64,000 bases of DNA. It comes from Papaver somniferum (Eukaryota; Streptophyta; Magnoliopsida; Ranunculales; Papaveraceae). Where the stretch lies: assembly GCF_003573695.1 (NCBI RefSeq), contig NC_039359.1, positions 117,435,849-117,499,848 on the forward strand, in the 5' to 3' direction. The notes beneath the pieces were generated by a model. That model saw nothing but the letters and a program-made list of their open reading frames with translations, made no database searches and was not told the origin of the DNA. Both the position numbers and the translations under genes were made by a program. Numbering within the stretch: position 1 is the first letter of the stretch; every line of letters starts with the position of its first letter. Positions 33,614 through 43,729 of this stretch are shown here, in pieces.

Positions 33614-35693
33614 ATGTATGGCAGAACAGGTTTAGATAGATTTAAGAAAGCTCAGTCAGTGGAGCCTTTTTCAGTTACCCTTAATTCAGCTTCTAAGGCA
33701 ACTTCTCAGAAATCTGTAAAAACTGTTGCGGAGCCTTTGGTTGGGTCTCAGCTGCAAACCCAAGTTAAACAGCAGAACCAGGGTGTTTCGAATAGGCCAG
33801 TAGAGCCGGAATCAACAGCTCAACATGTGACTCAAGTGGGAGGGGGGCTATCAAATTGGCAACCTCCTGATTGGGCTATAGAGCCACGGCCAGGTGTTTT
33901 CTTTCTTGAGGTTGCAAAAGACGGTGTAGTACTTGATCGTATCAATTTGGATAAGCGAAGGCATCTTTTTGGGAGGCAATTTCCTGTATGTGATTTCGTA
34001 CTTGATCATCAGTCCGTATCTAGACAACACGCTGCTGTCATTCCACATAAGAATGGAAGGTTGGTTCTCAATTTTAAATTTGTCTTTTGGTTTCTTCCAC
34101 ATTTTTATTGTGCTTTACTATTGTTGTTTGCAACTTCGACTTATCTTTGGGCATACATTGTTAATCACATTTACTCGTGATAAAAGAAGTGTCTAGGTAC
34201 TATCAGCTTGGTATGTGACAAGAGGTTTATTTCTTGTACTAGATTTCATAAGATATAAATTAGTAGTAGTACGCTTGTTGGAGTTACCAAATTTTTTGAC
34301 GGATAACAAGATCAAGTACCTGTTTTTTTAGGGTTTGAAAGTGTAAAGGAGGGTTATCTTATATTATGCATTTTCCATGGGGATATGTTATTTTGTACAT
34401 AAAGATCCTTGAGTAGGTTTATTTCAGTATGCATGTCATTTTTCAGTAGAAGAACTGTTTAAAAGATGCTTACAGGGAACTATGTGGTAACATCTGCATA
34501 ATGGTGCATCGTAGGCCTTGCATGAATGGTTTTGTAAGTTTATCAACCTAGGGATGGCCGAAACATAGACAATAGTATAAAGCAGATTGTAACTTGACTG
34601 GCGAGATATGGAATTACAATTTCCATTAACTGATTGTTCCTTAACCGTTGTCCGTAGGAGAGGTGATCTGATCAGTACTTGTGAGTAGCATGTATATTTG
34701 AGAATTAAAATGAGCTAGTATCCACAGCTAGAAGGCTGTCCAGCTTTTTACATTTCTTCTCCTTTTGCTTTATTGAAGAATTGTAGCGGATATTGAATGA
34801 TGTTCGTTACTCAAATCTCCGGAGGGGGTTTTCTCAGATTTTCAAGCATTTATGATCTTCTTTTTTGGTTTCTATACAGCATATATGTTATTGATCTGGG
34901 TTCTGCTCATGGCACGTTTGTTGCTAATGAACGCTTAACCAAAGAAAACCCCGTTGAGCTCGAAGTTGGACAGTCTTTGCGGTTTGCTGCATCGACAAGA
35001 AGTTATATCTTGAGAGAGAACAAGGCAGCACTTTTTCCTCCCTCTCCACTACCCACAGAGATCAATCTACCTCCTCCTCCCGATCCTTCTGATGAAGAAG
35101 CAGTTGTAGCTTATAACACGATTTTAAATCGTTATGGTCTGTCAAAACCCACCAGTTCAGGAAATTCGTCCGTTGGGAGTGATGAAAGCTCCAAGTTAGA
35201 GAGACTGGCTAAGAAAATTAAGAAGGCAAGAGTTACATTCAGGGATCATGTCGGGGGACAGTTGGTGGAAGTTGTTGGAATGTCAGATGGTGCAGATGTT
35301 GGAACGGAGCCTGGTCCTTTGGGTGTCAAAGAAGGAAGTCTTGTTGGGAAGTACGAATCTCTTATACAAACAACCATAATTCCTAAAGGGAAGCAGCAAA
35401 TTTCATCTGGAGAAGAAAAGGTTTCTAGTAAAGGTGTCACAGACAAGCTACAACAAGTATTGAACAAGGTCAAAGCTACAACAAAAACTGGAGGAATGTA
35501 TGATGATCTTTATGGAGAATCCTTCTCAGGTAAAGTGGGATCGTCGTGGGCATATACTTCTGATGGTGCTGGTAATAGTGAAGCTGGTTCAACAAAAGGT
35601 AATGAAGGAAATTTAGTTGCTGTCTCGAGCAGTAAAACTAATGCTAACTTGGGGTACGACAATGATGATTTATTCGGTGATTTATTGGATTGA
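33614..35693 (+). CDS. NIPP1: NIPP1-like FHA-domain regulator of protein phosphatase 1
   Basis: Two coding exons, 33614-34059 and 34880-35693, join through a GT..AG intron (donor AG|GTTGGT, acceptor TATACAG|C). They give an intact protein of 419 residues. Residues about 94-180 form an FHA phosphopeptide-binding domain with LFGR (118-121), SVSRQHA (134-140) and GSAHGTF across the splice junction. The RVTF at 266-269, after a basic stretch (KKIKKA), is a canonical RVxF docking motif for the PP1 catalytic subunit. The C terminus is acidic (DNDDLFGDLLD). The N terminus (MYGRTGLDRFKKAQ) and WQPPDWAIEP match what I recall of plant NIPP1-type proteins. In animals NIPP1 is a nuclear PP1 interactor linked to splicing and chromatin, and the plant role is inferred. 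A 5' UTR intron is likely (donor GGAG|GTAATT at 33136 or CG|GTGAGT at 33016, acceptor CTCTTAG at about 33439). Confidence 0.9.
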
Positions 35694-37178
35694 GTTCAGT
35701 ACCTGCTAAGCCTCGGTTGCTGTCTTTCATGCATAATGACATTACTGGAATTGAAGACATTGCGGATGAAGATACGCGAGGTTATTGTTTTGTACATGGA
35801 ATTTTTCCCTGTAATTCCTTTTGGTCTTGTTTTTGTCCCTTTAAAAGATATGGTCACATGGTGCGCCATTAATGGGTTCAAGTGTAACATGGACAATGTT
35901 GAGGTGGTCTGTGCAATTAAATTTCTCACTAATGGAAAAATTGCAAAAATGCGAAAGAGATGCACAAGTAAATTTTTTGTGACCTGTATTTTACATTTCC
36001 CATTCTGAATATCGGTCTCAAGTTGTTTGAAATGACATACTTGCAGGATTGCCCAGTGTGTTTTCTCTTTCTGAAATTTTGTACATGTAAATTAGTGGCT
36101 TTGCTGTGATCCATGATGAAAATGTACTTTCATTAACAGTTTCTTATCCTAGGCGAGTTTCATCACACTTGATTGGAATTGATTGTTCTTTCGCAGAAAC
36201 TTATGCCGACAAGAAATTTGCTTGCTTTGTGAATCCACCTGCCAGCCATGAATCATCATCTAATGTTGTCCCCACAAACTTATTGGGAAGAAGACATTGA
36301 GAAAATCCTCTTTTAGGCTGATCTTATGCAAAATCGGGCCCTGCTGGTGCATTAATTTTCGGAAATGATTAGTTGACCGAGACTTCGCTCCCGATTTTTG
36401 ATCCTGCGTGTAAGCAACAATCCCAGATATTCTGTAAATTTTAATCTATTGCATTATTCATTAATGCATGACCTGTTTGGTTTTTTCTATGCTATGTTCC
36501 CGGCCGAACTCTTAATATTGGCATGACATGACGATTAATGTTCACTCGCAGCGAAGTAGCATGAATCTCCCGAAGTATCAGTATTGAGACCTGCATGAAA
36601 ACACTCACATGGATCACACCACCCTCTGATAAAGAGACCAGCGTGTTTACCCACTTTTTAATTAAAAGTTAGCGCGTGGATCCCACAAATGTCCTTTACC
36701 AGTCCAAGTGTTCAGAGTTGTGATCTCGTGCGTTCATTCCCAATCGGGACGTTTTGCAGGATTTGGCGTCGGTTAGTGTAGCAGCCCCATTAATTTTAGC
36801 CTATTCTTTTAATTGCATTCACTACTCATTCCTCTTGGACACCGTGCTTTCAGATTACTAACTTTGTAGTAGTTTGTACTGCAAATGTCGGTATTCCACA
36901 GTTCATATATGTACGTCAATCGTTCGTGTTTAATGAAGAGAAGGACATTTCTAAATTTAGTATTTAAGAGTCGTGCAATTAGTTACAACTTAACTACCTG
37001 AAATATTTATATCAAATTCTGCTTTACACTCGATTCCGAAATGTAGTTCAGTAGTTCTTATCATCTCCACACAACTCAGCAACTCTGAATTTATTGCAAG
37101 TTGATATTTACTTATATATACATTACACCTTAAGATCACTTGAATCAAGCAAACATTAAACAACTTCCTTCCTCTCTA
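35694..37178. other. 3' UTR of the FHA gene and intergenic DNA before the KCS gene
   Basis: The first few hundred bases are probably 3' UTR. The short frames here are not convincing. A TATA-like CTTATATATA (37111-37120), 59 bp before the KCS ATG, is the likely KCS promoter. Confidence 0.45.
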
Positions 37179-38219
37179 ATGGAAGATCATGTAAGGATAA
37201 TATTTGTACTACTATTATTTGTGTTTTCTTTAGTGTTTTTACTGTGGAATAAGTTGGTTGAGAAATGGAGAGGTGAAGCTTGTTATATATTGGAGTATGA
37301 ATGTTACAAACCAACTGATGACAGAAAACTTGATACGGAGTTATGCGGAGATCTCATAAGAAGAAACAAGACTTTGGGTCTTGAAGAATACAAATTCCTT
37401 TTAAAAGCTATTGTTAGTTCAGGCATTGGTGAAGAAACTTATGGACCAAGAAACATTATTGAAGGCCGTGAGAATACTCCATCTATCAAAGACAGTCTCA
37501 TCGAAGTAGAAGAATTCTTTTACGATACTCTCGACAAGCTTTTCGCGAAATCGAATGTTTCTCCAAAAGATATAGATATCCTTGTCGTTACCATCTCTAT
37601 ATTTGTTACTTCTCCTTCTTTAACTGCAAGGATAATTAACCGTTACAAAATGAGAGAAGACGTTCAAGTGCTTAACTTGTCAGGAATGGGGTGCAGTGCT
37701 AGTTTGATATCTATCGACCTTGTTCGGAACATCTTCAAAGTTCGTAAGAATAGATTGGCGATCGTAGTTACAACCGAATGTATCGGCCCGAACTGGTATT
37801 CAGGAAATGTCAAGTCCATGATTCTTACAAACTGTCTGTTTAGATCAGGTGGGTGTGCTATTCTTTTATCAAATAATCCAAGTTTAAAACATAAAGCTAT
37901 GTTTGAGTTGAAATGTCTAGTTAGGACTCACTTGGGTGCAAGTGATGAAGCTTATGAATGTTGCCAGCAACAAGAAGATGAACTTGGAAGACCAGGAATC
38001 CATCTCGGCAAGAATTTACCCAAGGCTGCGACTGGCGCTTTCATCAAAAACCTGACAGAATTAGGACCTAAGATACTACCATTGCGGGAATTAATCCGTT
38101 ACGTTCTAGTATCAAATCTTCGTCGATATACAAAAAATGGCGCACCGAAACAAAGTGGCAGTAGTAGTAGTGTGAATTTTAAGACTGGCGTAGATCATTT
38201 TTGCCTTCACCCCTGTTAG
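37179..38219 (+). pseudogene. KCS: 3-ketoacyl-CoA synthase, 5' part, truncated by a copia insertion
   Basis: The frame from the ATG at 37179 encodes a FAE1/KCS-type condensing enzyme, which in the ER joins malonyl-CoA to acyl-CoA in very-long-chain fatty acid elongation. A hydrophobic segment (IIFVLLLFVFSLVFLLW, about 7-23) is the membrane anchor. The catalytic Cys is C172 in NLSGMGCSAS, followed by LVRTHLGAS and the conserved H340/H344 in DHFCLHP. At 38214 the copia element begins, so translation adds one Cys and stops (TAG 38217-38219) after 346 residues. The Asn of the Cys-His-Asn triad is on the other side of the insertion, so the product should be inactive. The TTG-initiated extension upstream of 37179 was not used. 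Removing the element and one ACCCC copy would leave a continuous 464-residue frame, normal for the family, with no other break. Confidence 0.92.
38209..38213. repeat. Target-site duplication ACCCC (left)
   Basis: Matches 42127-42131 exactly. It is the 5-bp duplication expected from copia integrase. Confidence 0.9.
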
Positions 38220-38246
38220 CACATAGTCTGGTACGTGTGTAATAAC
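38214..38246 (+). repeat. Inverted copy of the LTR tip
   Basis: Matches the reverse complement of 42094-42126 with a single C/T difference. Homology stops abruptly after ..GTGTAATAAC. A 16-bp filler (38247-38262) separates it from RT-coding sequence. Confidence 0.9.
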
Positions 38247-38253
38247 GTCGATA

Positions 38254-41200
38254 TCATCCACATAATCCTGAGGGTGTACGAATTGCTTCAATTCCAAGAA
38301 AATAAGACAAAGAACCAAGATCTTTAATTGCAAATTCTTGTTGTAGACGATCAAGAGTGGATTTAATACCAGTAGAATTGGAACCTGTAACAATAATATC
38401 ATTCACATAGACCAGCAAATAAATAGTACCATGAGTATCGTTGTAGATGAATAGAGAGGAGTCACATTTCGAAGTGACAAATCCAATTTGCAGCAAAAAG
38501 GTACTAAGTCTGTGGTACCATGCACGAGGAGCTTGTTTGAGGCCGTAGAGAGAACGGTATAACTTGCAAACATGCGTAGGAAAATGAGAATCCACATAGC
38601 CCGGTGGCCGTTTCATATACACCTCTTCTTGAAGTTCTCCATGTAAGAAAGCATTATGTACATCAAGTTGACGAATAGGCCAATTGGAAGACAAAGCCAA
38701 TGTGAGAATAATGCGTATAGTACATGGTTTAACAACCGGACTAAACGTTTCAGAGTAATCAATTCCCTCTTGTTGATTATAGCCTTTTGCAACCAAGCGA
38801 GATTTACGACGTGCAATTGTACCATCAGGATTGCATTTGATACGAAATACCCATTTACATCCAATAACATTCATAGAAGGATCATATTTTACTAGTGACC
38901 ACGTACCATTTCGAATTAAAGCATTGATCTCGTCATCGGAAGACGTACGCCATTTTGGATCTTTATGAGCTTGTGAAATACAGGTAGGCTCAAGAAGAGA
39001 ATCACATACCAGTGCATACTTCGAATTTGGTTTAAAAATGCCATCCTTAGCCCGAGTCACCATTGGATGTGTGACAACAGCAGAGGCAGGCACAGAATTC
39101 TGAACAGGCTCATTCAGAGCTGAATTAGACACCGTAATAGATACGTGACTAGATTCTGGAAGGTGCATAGGTGAAGGTAATGTAGTAGACTCTGGCATAG
39201 ACGCTGTCGGCTGCAAAATAGACAATTGTGTACCTTCAGAAGCAGGAGCTGGAGACTGCAAGTTGGTGACAGGTCTGAGAGAAGAAATATTGTTGTCGGC
39301 TGAGTCTGACACGCTGATGATTGGAGTAGTTGACTGTGTCGGCTGAAAACCAAGAGAAGTAATGTTGTCGGCTGAGTCTGACAAGATGGTGAGTGGAGCA
39401 ATTGGTTATGTCTGCTGTAAACCAAGTGAAGGAGACACGACAGAAACTGGTCGTGCAGACTGAGAGCGAGTAGAGAATGCCGGCGGTAAAGAAAAACTTA
39501 AGGGAGTAGAAATAGATACCTGTGAAAAAGTCGATACCGGAGAAGGCAGTGATGCGGTCGCAAAAGGAAAAGTGGTCTCATCAAAAACAACATGACGACT
39601 GGCATATATCCGTCCTGTAGGGATGTGAAGACATTTGTAACCTTTTTGGGATGGACTATATCCAATAAAAACACAAGGAGAAGAAAGTGGTTCCATTTTA
39701 TGAGACCTGTATGGTCGTAGGTAAGGATAACACAAACAACCAAACACACGAAGCAAAGTGTAGTCTGGTGGGAGACCAAAAAGAACTTCATATGGAGAAG
39801 AATTATTGATAGAAGTGGACGGAACACGGTTCATTAAAAAAAAAGCAGTGTAAAAAGAGTCATACCAGTACGAGGATGGTACATAAGCCATGTTTAGAAT
39901 TGTAAGACCAGTTTCACGAATATGACGATGACGGCGTTCCACTAAACCATTTTGTTCAGAAGTATGTGGACATGAAAATTTATGAAAAATACCAAGTTGC
40001 TGAAGATGCGGAGTAAGTTTGTGATACTCAAGTGCATTATCCGATTGAAAAATCTTGATTTTCCGATTAAAAAGATTCTCAACATGCTTTTGGAACAAAA
40101 AGAATATAGAAAAGACATCAGACTTTTGAGACATAGGAAACATCCAAGTAAAACGAATAAACGCATCAATAAATATGATATAATATTTGTATCCTTCATT
40201 AGACAAAATATGAGAAGGTCCCCAAACATCAGAGACAATTAAATCTAATGGATTCAAATAAGTAGTTTTACTAGAATGAAAAGGTAACTTATGACTCCTA
40301 TGTTCATGACAAGATGAACAAAACTTAATAGACTGACTAGAAACCGGAAGTGAAAACTGAGAAACAACTTTACGCACTGTACGCATCATTGGATGTCCTA
40401 ATATAGAGTGCCAGTCTTGTAAGGTAGCACGTTCTCCTATGTAAGCTTTAGGAGACTTAAACGAACCATCAAGTTGATAGAGACCACCCCTCCTACTGCC
40501 GCGAAGAAGAACCTTCCCGGTACATCGATCCTTCACAAGACAAAAGGTTGGATGAAATTCAAATAAGACATTATTATCAGTAGTAAAACGAGAAACTGAC
40601 AAGAGATTATGAGAAATTTGTGGTGCATGAAGAACTTTACGAAGCTGCAACTTACGGTCGGGTGTTCCCAAAATAGAAGATCCAACATTAGAAATCGGAA
40701 TAGAAGAGCCATTACCCATTTGAATTTGTTCAGGAACAGTATATTCGTTTGAAAACTGAAGACGAGAAAGATCATTCGTTATATGATCTGTAGCACCCCT
40801 GTCAGGAGTCCATGGAGGAGTTGGCAACAAACCAGTTTGAGCAGTATAAGCACGAGGAGCGGAGGTCGGCGGCTGACGTCGAGGAGGACGAAAACTGCGA
40901 TCGAAACGATTCCAACAATCTGGAGCTTCGTGGTTTTTGCGACCACACAATTGACAAGGAATCTCTGAACGAGAGCTTCGTGTTTGAGATTGAGTATTGT
41001 GCTGAGATTGAGTATTGTGTTGGAGACGAACTGGGCCAAGCAGGGAAGATGAGTTATGTGGTGAGGAGAAATTGGGCCGAGCAGAGAAACGAGATTGGCT
41101 TGATGGAGATTGACGAGATGGGCCTGGTGCAGCAACGTTGGCGACCGGTTGGATATTCAGCAGGTTTGCTTGATTTTCAACACGAAGCTCGAACGTGAGA

Positions 41201-41847
41201 AGGTAAGTGATGAAATCCTCCAGTTTCATGGTTCTCATTGACGTTGTAAGAGAGGTAACTATGGCATCATATGAAGTATCCAAACCAGCTAAAATAAAGT
41301 GACGCAACTCGGATTCAGTATTGGTAGTGTCAGCAGCAGCGAGGTTATCAACGATGTTGCGAGCTCGATCAATTTAATCTCTCATAGAAAGAGATCCTTT
41401 TCTTAAATCCCTTAGTTCACATTGCAAGTGATGGATATGCGCATCAGGTTTTGAAGCAAAAAGAGATTCCAGAGAAGACCAAACAACATGAGAACTTGTG
41501 AGACGATGGACTTTCCGTAGAACAGCAGGAGTTAACGAGGAGAAAATCCAGCCGAGAAGAATACGATCTTGTTTTAGCCAAGGAGCATAGGCTGGATTCG
41601 GTTCTTCACTGTTTGCAAGAGTAGGAGAGGGACATGGGTTGTCGCTAGTAACAAAACTGTCGAGTTCATAGCCTTGGAGATATGGGAGGAATTGAGCACG
41701 CCATAGAGAGTAATTAGTCTCATCAAGTTTGACGGTAATAATGTGGTGAGGTTGAGAGAAAACAAAAGAGGCCATCATCGATTGAGATGAATTAAGTACT
41801 GTTGAAACCGTGGAAAATGAGGAGGCTGCGGAAGACATGAGGATCAA
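38254..41847 (-). pseudogene. Copia gag-pol polyprotein, two nonsense codons, no RNase H
   Basis: One frame of 1198 codons starts at the ATG at 41847. It contains the Gag core, a CCHC knuckle (CQLCGRKNHEAPDC), protease with PDRGAT where PD(T/S)GAT is normal (near 40800), integrase with the HHCC finger and D..D..E residues (DVWGP, FQSDNALEY, SEQNGLVERRHR), and reverse transcriptase ([27 protein letters not shown]). The RT catalytic box reads YVND instead of YVDD (38398-38410). Nonsense TAA codons lie at 41374-41376 and 39406-39408. The frame ends after the [12 protein letters not shown] region, where RNase H should begin. This copy is enzymatically dead several times over. Confidence 0.9.
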
Positions 41848-41865
41848 CTAGGATGATACCAAGAC

Positions 41866-42126
41866 AAGACTACTGGGTTTAGGTTAAGAACTAGAGAATA
41901 GTTTAGAAGAAGAGACGACACATAAATAGAAGATAAACAATTGTGATTCTTATTCAATGATTATAATTTATCAAAGTACAGCATCTATATATATACAGGG
42001 TTCCTTGAACAGCAAGGAGTCTTGTTTCCTAAAAACATCAGATTTCCTAATATGCAATAAGATAAATATCTTGGTCAACATGGTTACGTGTGTGTTATTA
42101 CACACATACCAGACTATGTGCTAACA
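41866..42126 (-). repeat. 5' LTR of the copia element
   Basis: About 260 bp on the minus strand, starting TGTTAGCACATAGTC, with a TATA run (TATATATAG, about 41985-41996) and an AATAAG poly-A-like signal. The inner end is approximate. A PBS-like TGGTATCA follows near 41857-41864. Confidence 0.8.
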
Positions 42127-42131
42127 ACCCC
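42127..42131. repeat. Target-site duplication ACCCC (right)
   Basis: Exact copy of 38209-38213. Confidence 0.9.
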
Positions 42132-42491
42132 GATGGAAAGGCAGTTATCGAGGCAGTTGGAAAGAGCTTGGGGTTGTCAGAATACGACTTAGAACTGGGT
42201 AGAATGACACTGCATAGATTTGGTAATACATCAGCTAGTTGTCTTTGGTATGTCTTAGCGTACATGGAAGCAAAAAAGAGACTAAAAAAGGGTGACATGA
42301 TTTTGATGATAAGTTTTGGTTCTGGTTTTAAGTGCAATAGTTATCATCGGGAGGTTTTAAGAGATTTGGATGGTGCAAATGTTTGGGAAGATTGTATTGC
42401 TAGTTACCCTCCAAGTAACTTAACTAACCCTTTTATGGAAAAGTACAGTTGGGTTAATGAAGCAACTTCAGAGGAAAACACGGGTTATTGA
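42132..42491 (+). pseudogene. KCS: 3-ketoacyl-CoA synthase, 3' part, separated by the copia insertion
   Basis: Continues the KCS frame exactly where the 5' part stops: [21 protein letters not shown], then [12 protein letters not shown] with the catalytic Asn (position 377 of the uninterrupted frame, 33 residues after H344 as in FAE1). [17 protein letters not shown] follows, and the stop is at 42489-42491. The C-terminal condensing-enzyme fold is complete. There is no start of its own, so it is not expected to be translated as an enzyme. Confidence 0.92.
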
Positions 42492-43184
42492 ATGATGAAT
42501 ACTTTTAAACTCCCATTTCATTTATAAATTTGTGTTAAGAATTAAATTTTCTGTTAATGTGATTACTGGAGTATTAAATTGTGGTGTTGTTAGATAAAAA
42601 ATGATTCAGCAGCCCGTGAGTTTTTTTTTTTTTTTTGTCTGTATTTATTGGCTTATATTGCGGTATATGTTTGTCGGAATAAATAAGTGTTGTCTATTTT
42701 CGGCTTTTTCTGAGAGCTTGTGTAAATTGCCTTGTAATTTGTTTTCTGTTACGAGGACAACTCACAGTCTTGCCGAGAATAAATAAGAGTGTTGTCTATT
42801 TTCGCTGCAAAAGAAGCCAAGATAGCGAAAACTAGATACCTTTATCTACCCAGCAGGCCACATGACAGTGAAATTTCAAATAACAGTGTTATAAAGTTAG
42901 GCATCTTGGTAGTCGAATGTACCTTAATTTGTAACTCAGTTAATGCCTGCCTAATCTGTTTTTAGCATGTTTGATGCCTCTAACCTAGAGAATGGCCATA
43001 AGACTTGCTTTAATGGGACTCCACTATAGTTCATTTAAATTAGACTGGTGCTGTAGAAGACTTTAGAGGCAAAAGTGGACACATTTGGCAGCTTAGAAGG
43101 ATCTCAAGGGTTCGTATGCAAAGCTGCTAAAAAAAAGCAAATTTTGGCTCGGCAAGAAGACCCTGGGTAAAAAAATTATGCCGT
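42492..43184. other. KCS 3' flank, gene-free
   Basis: Probable KCS 3' UTR followed by intergenic DNA. A T-run at 42620-42636 and two AATAAATAAGxGTTGTCTATTTTCG words (about 42679 and 42778) are the only structures noticed. Confidence 0.4.
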
Positions 43185-43256
43185 TGCGTCTGCCGGGAGT
43201 CGAACCCGGGTCTATTGCTTGGAAGGCAATTATCCTAACCGTTGGACTACAAACGC
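43185..43256 (-). tRNA. tRNA-Gly (UCC)
   Basis: A 72-nt cloverleaf on the minus strand. The acceptor arm GCGTTTG/CAGACGC pairs with one G-U, the D-arm region is TAGTCCAACGGTTAGGATA, the anticodon loop CTTCCAA gives anticodon UCC, and the T arm CCGGGTTCGACTCCCGG is perfect. The base at 43185 gives discriminator A. There is no intron. The B box GGTTCGACTCC is canonical for Pol III, and short T-runs on the minus strand past 43184 could serve as terminator. Confidence 0.95.
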
Positions 43257-43700
43257 TTGTTTGTATAATTTGTTTGCCGAACCGCTTTTTTATGTCAGTA
43301 TGTCAAAATAGCAGCCAGGCATTCTATACTGATTTCAGACACAAGTTCGATTAAAGTATTCTGTTAATCCAGATAAAATTTACAAAATAAATTCTACATC
43401 TGTATTATAAGGGACAATGGTGTTTTACTGTATGGACGGCCATTTATATTTCGGACACACAAAGGAGGGTCGTGATTCATCTAATTCCTAAGTTTGAGAT
43501 TTTGGGGAGGTTTACATTTAGAGTATACAAATGACGACCACGATTAAGCCACCAGATAACATACCCTCTTAGGTATTTCGCTCGAATTATTCAAGAAAGA
43601 ACGTAACGCATGTGTGAAGTTATTCCTCCCTTTTCCTCTCGCCATTAACTCAATGCAGTAAATTATGAACGTTTCGCTTTTTCGGTAACTAAAATAGTGA
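43257..43700. other. Gene-free stretch
   Basis: Nothing recognised between the tRNA gene and the possible transcript beginning near 43730. Confidence 0.4.
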
Positions 43701-43729
43701 GATCTCAGAATGATTTATTCATTTTTGGG

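Larger units (their letters stand above)
38214..42126 (-). mobile_element. Ty1/copia element with inverted LTR tip, inserted in the KCS gene
   Basis: This 3913-bp insertion lies between perfect ACCCC duplications, in antisense orientation to KCS. From the right (minus strand) the order is LTR (42126 to about 41866), a tRNA-Met-type PBS, then gag-protease-integrase-RT in one frame with two nonsense codons. The frame stops short of RNase H at about 38260. No second LTR is present. Instead the left end carries, in inverted orientation, the first ~33 bp of the LTR (38214-38246; TGTTAGCACATAGTCTGG.. at both outer ends, one mismatch). The two termini therefore form inverted repeats, unlike a normal LTR element with direct repeats. 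Confidence 0.9.

Noticed and set aside
35690..36300. Short frames downstream of the NIPP1-like gene as extra exons
   Set aside because: The acidic DDLFGDLLD end and stop at 35693 match what is expected of the protein C terminus. The frames overlap on both strands and show no domain.
37140..37178. KCS start at an upstream TTG codon
   Set aside because: Not a normal plant start. The ATG at 37179 gives the expected short N terminus directly before the membrane segment.
38112..38402. Minus-strand frame across the aberrant copia/KCS junction containing YVDDIDV
   Set aside because: It is a chance readable frame over RT out-of-frame sequence, filler, LTR tip and antisense KCS. The YVDD match is discussed as nucleotide homology only.
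40812..41198. 128-codon plus-strand frame in the copia element
   Set aside because: Antisense shadow of the Gag-protease region.
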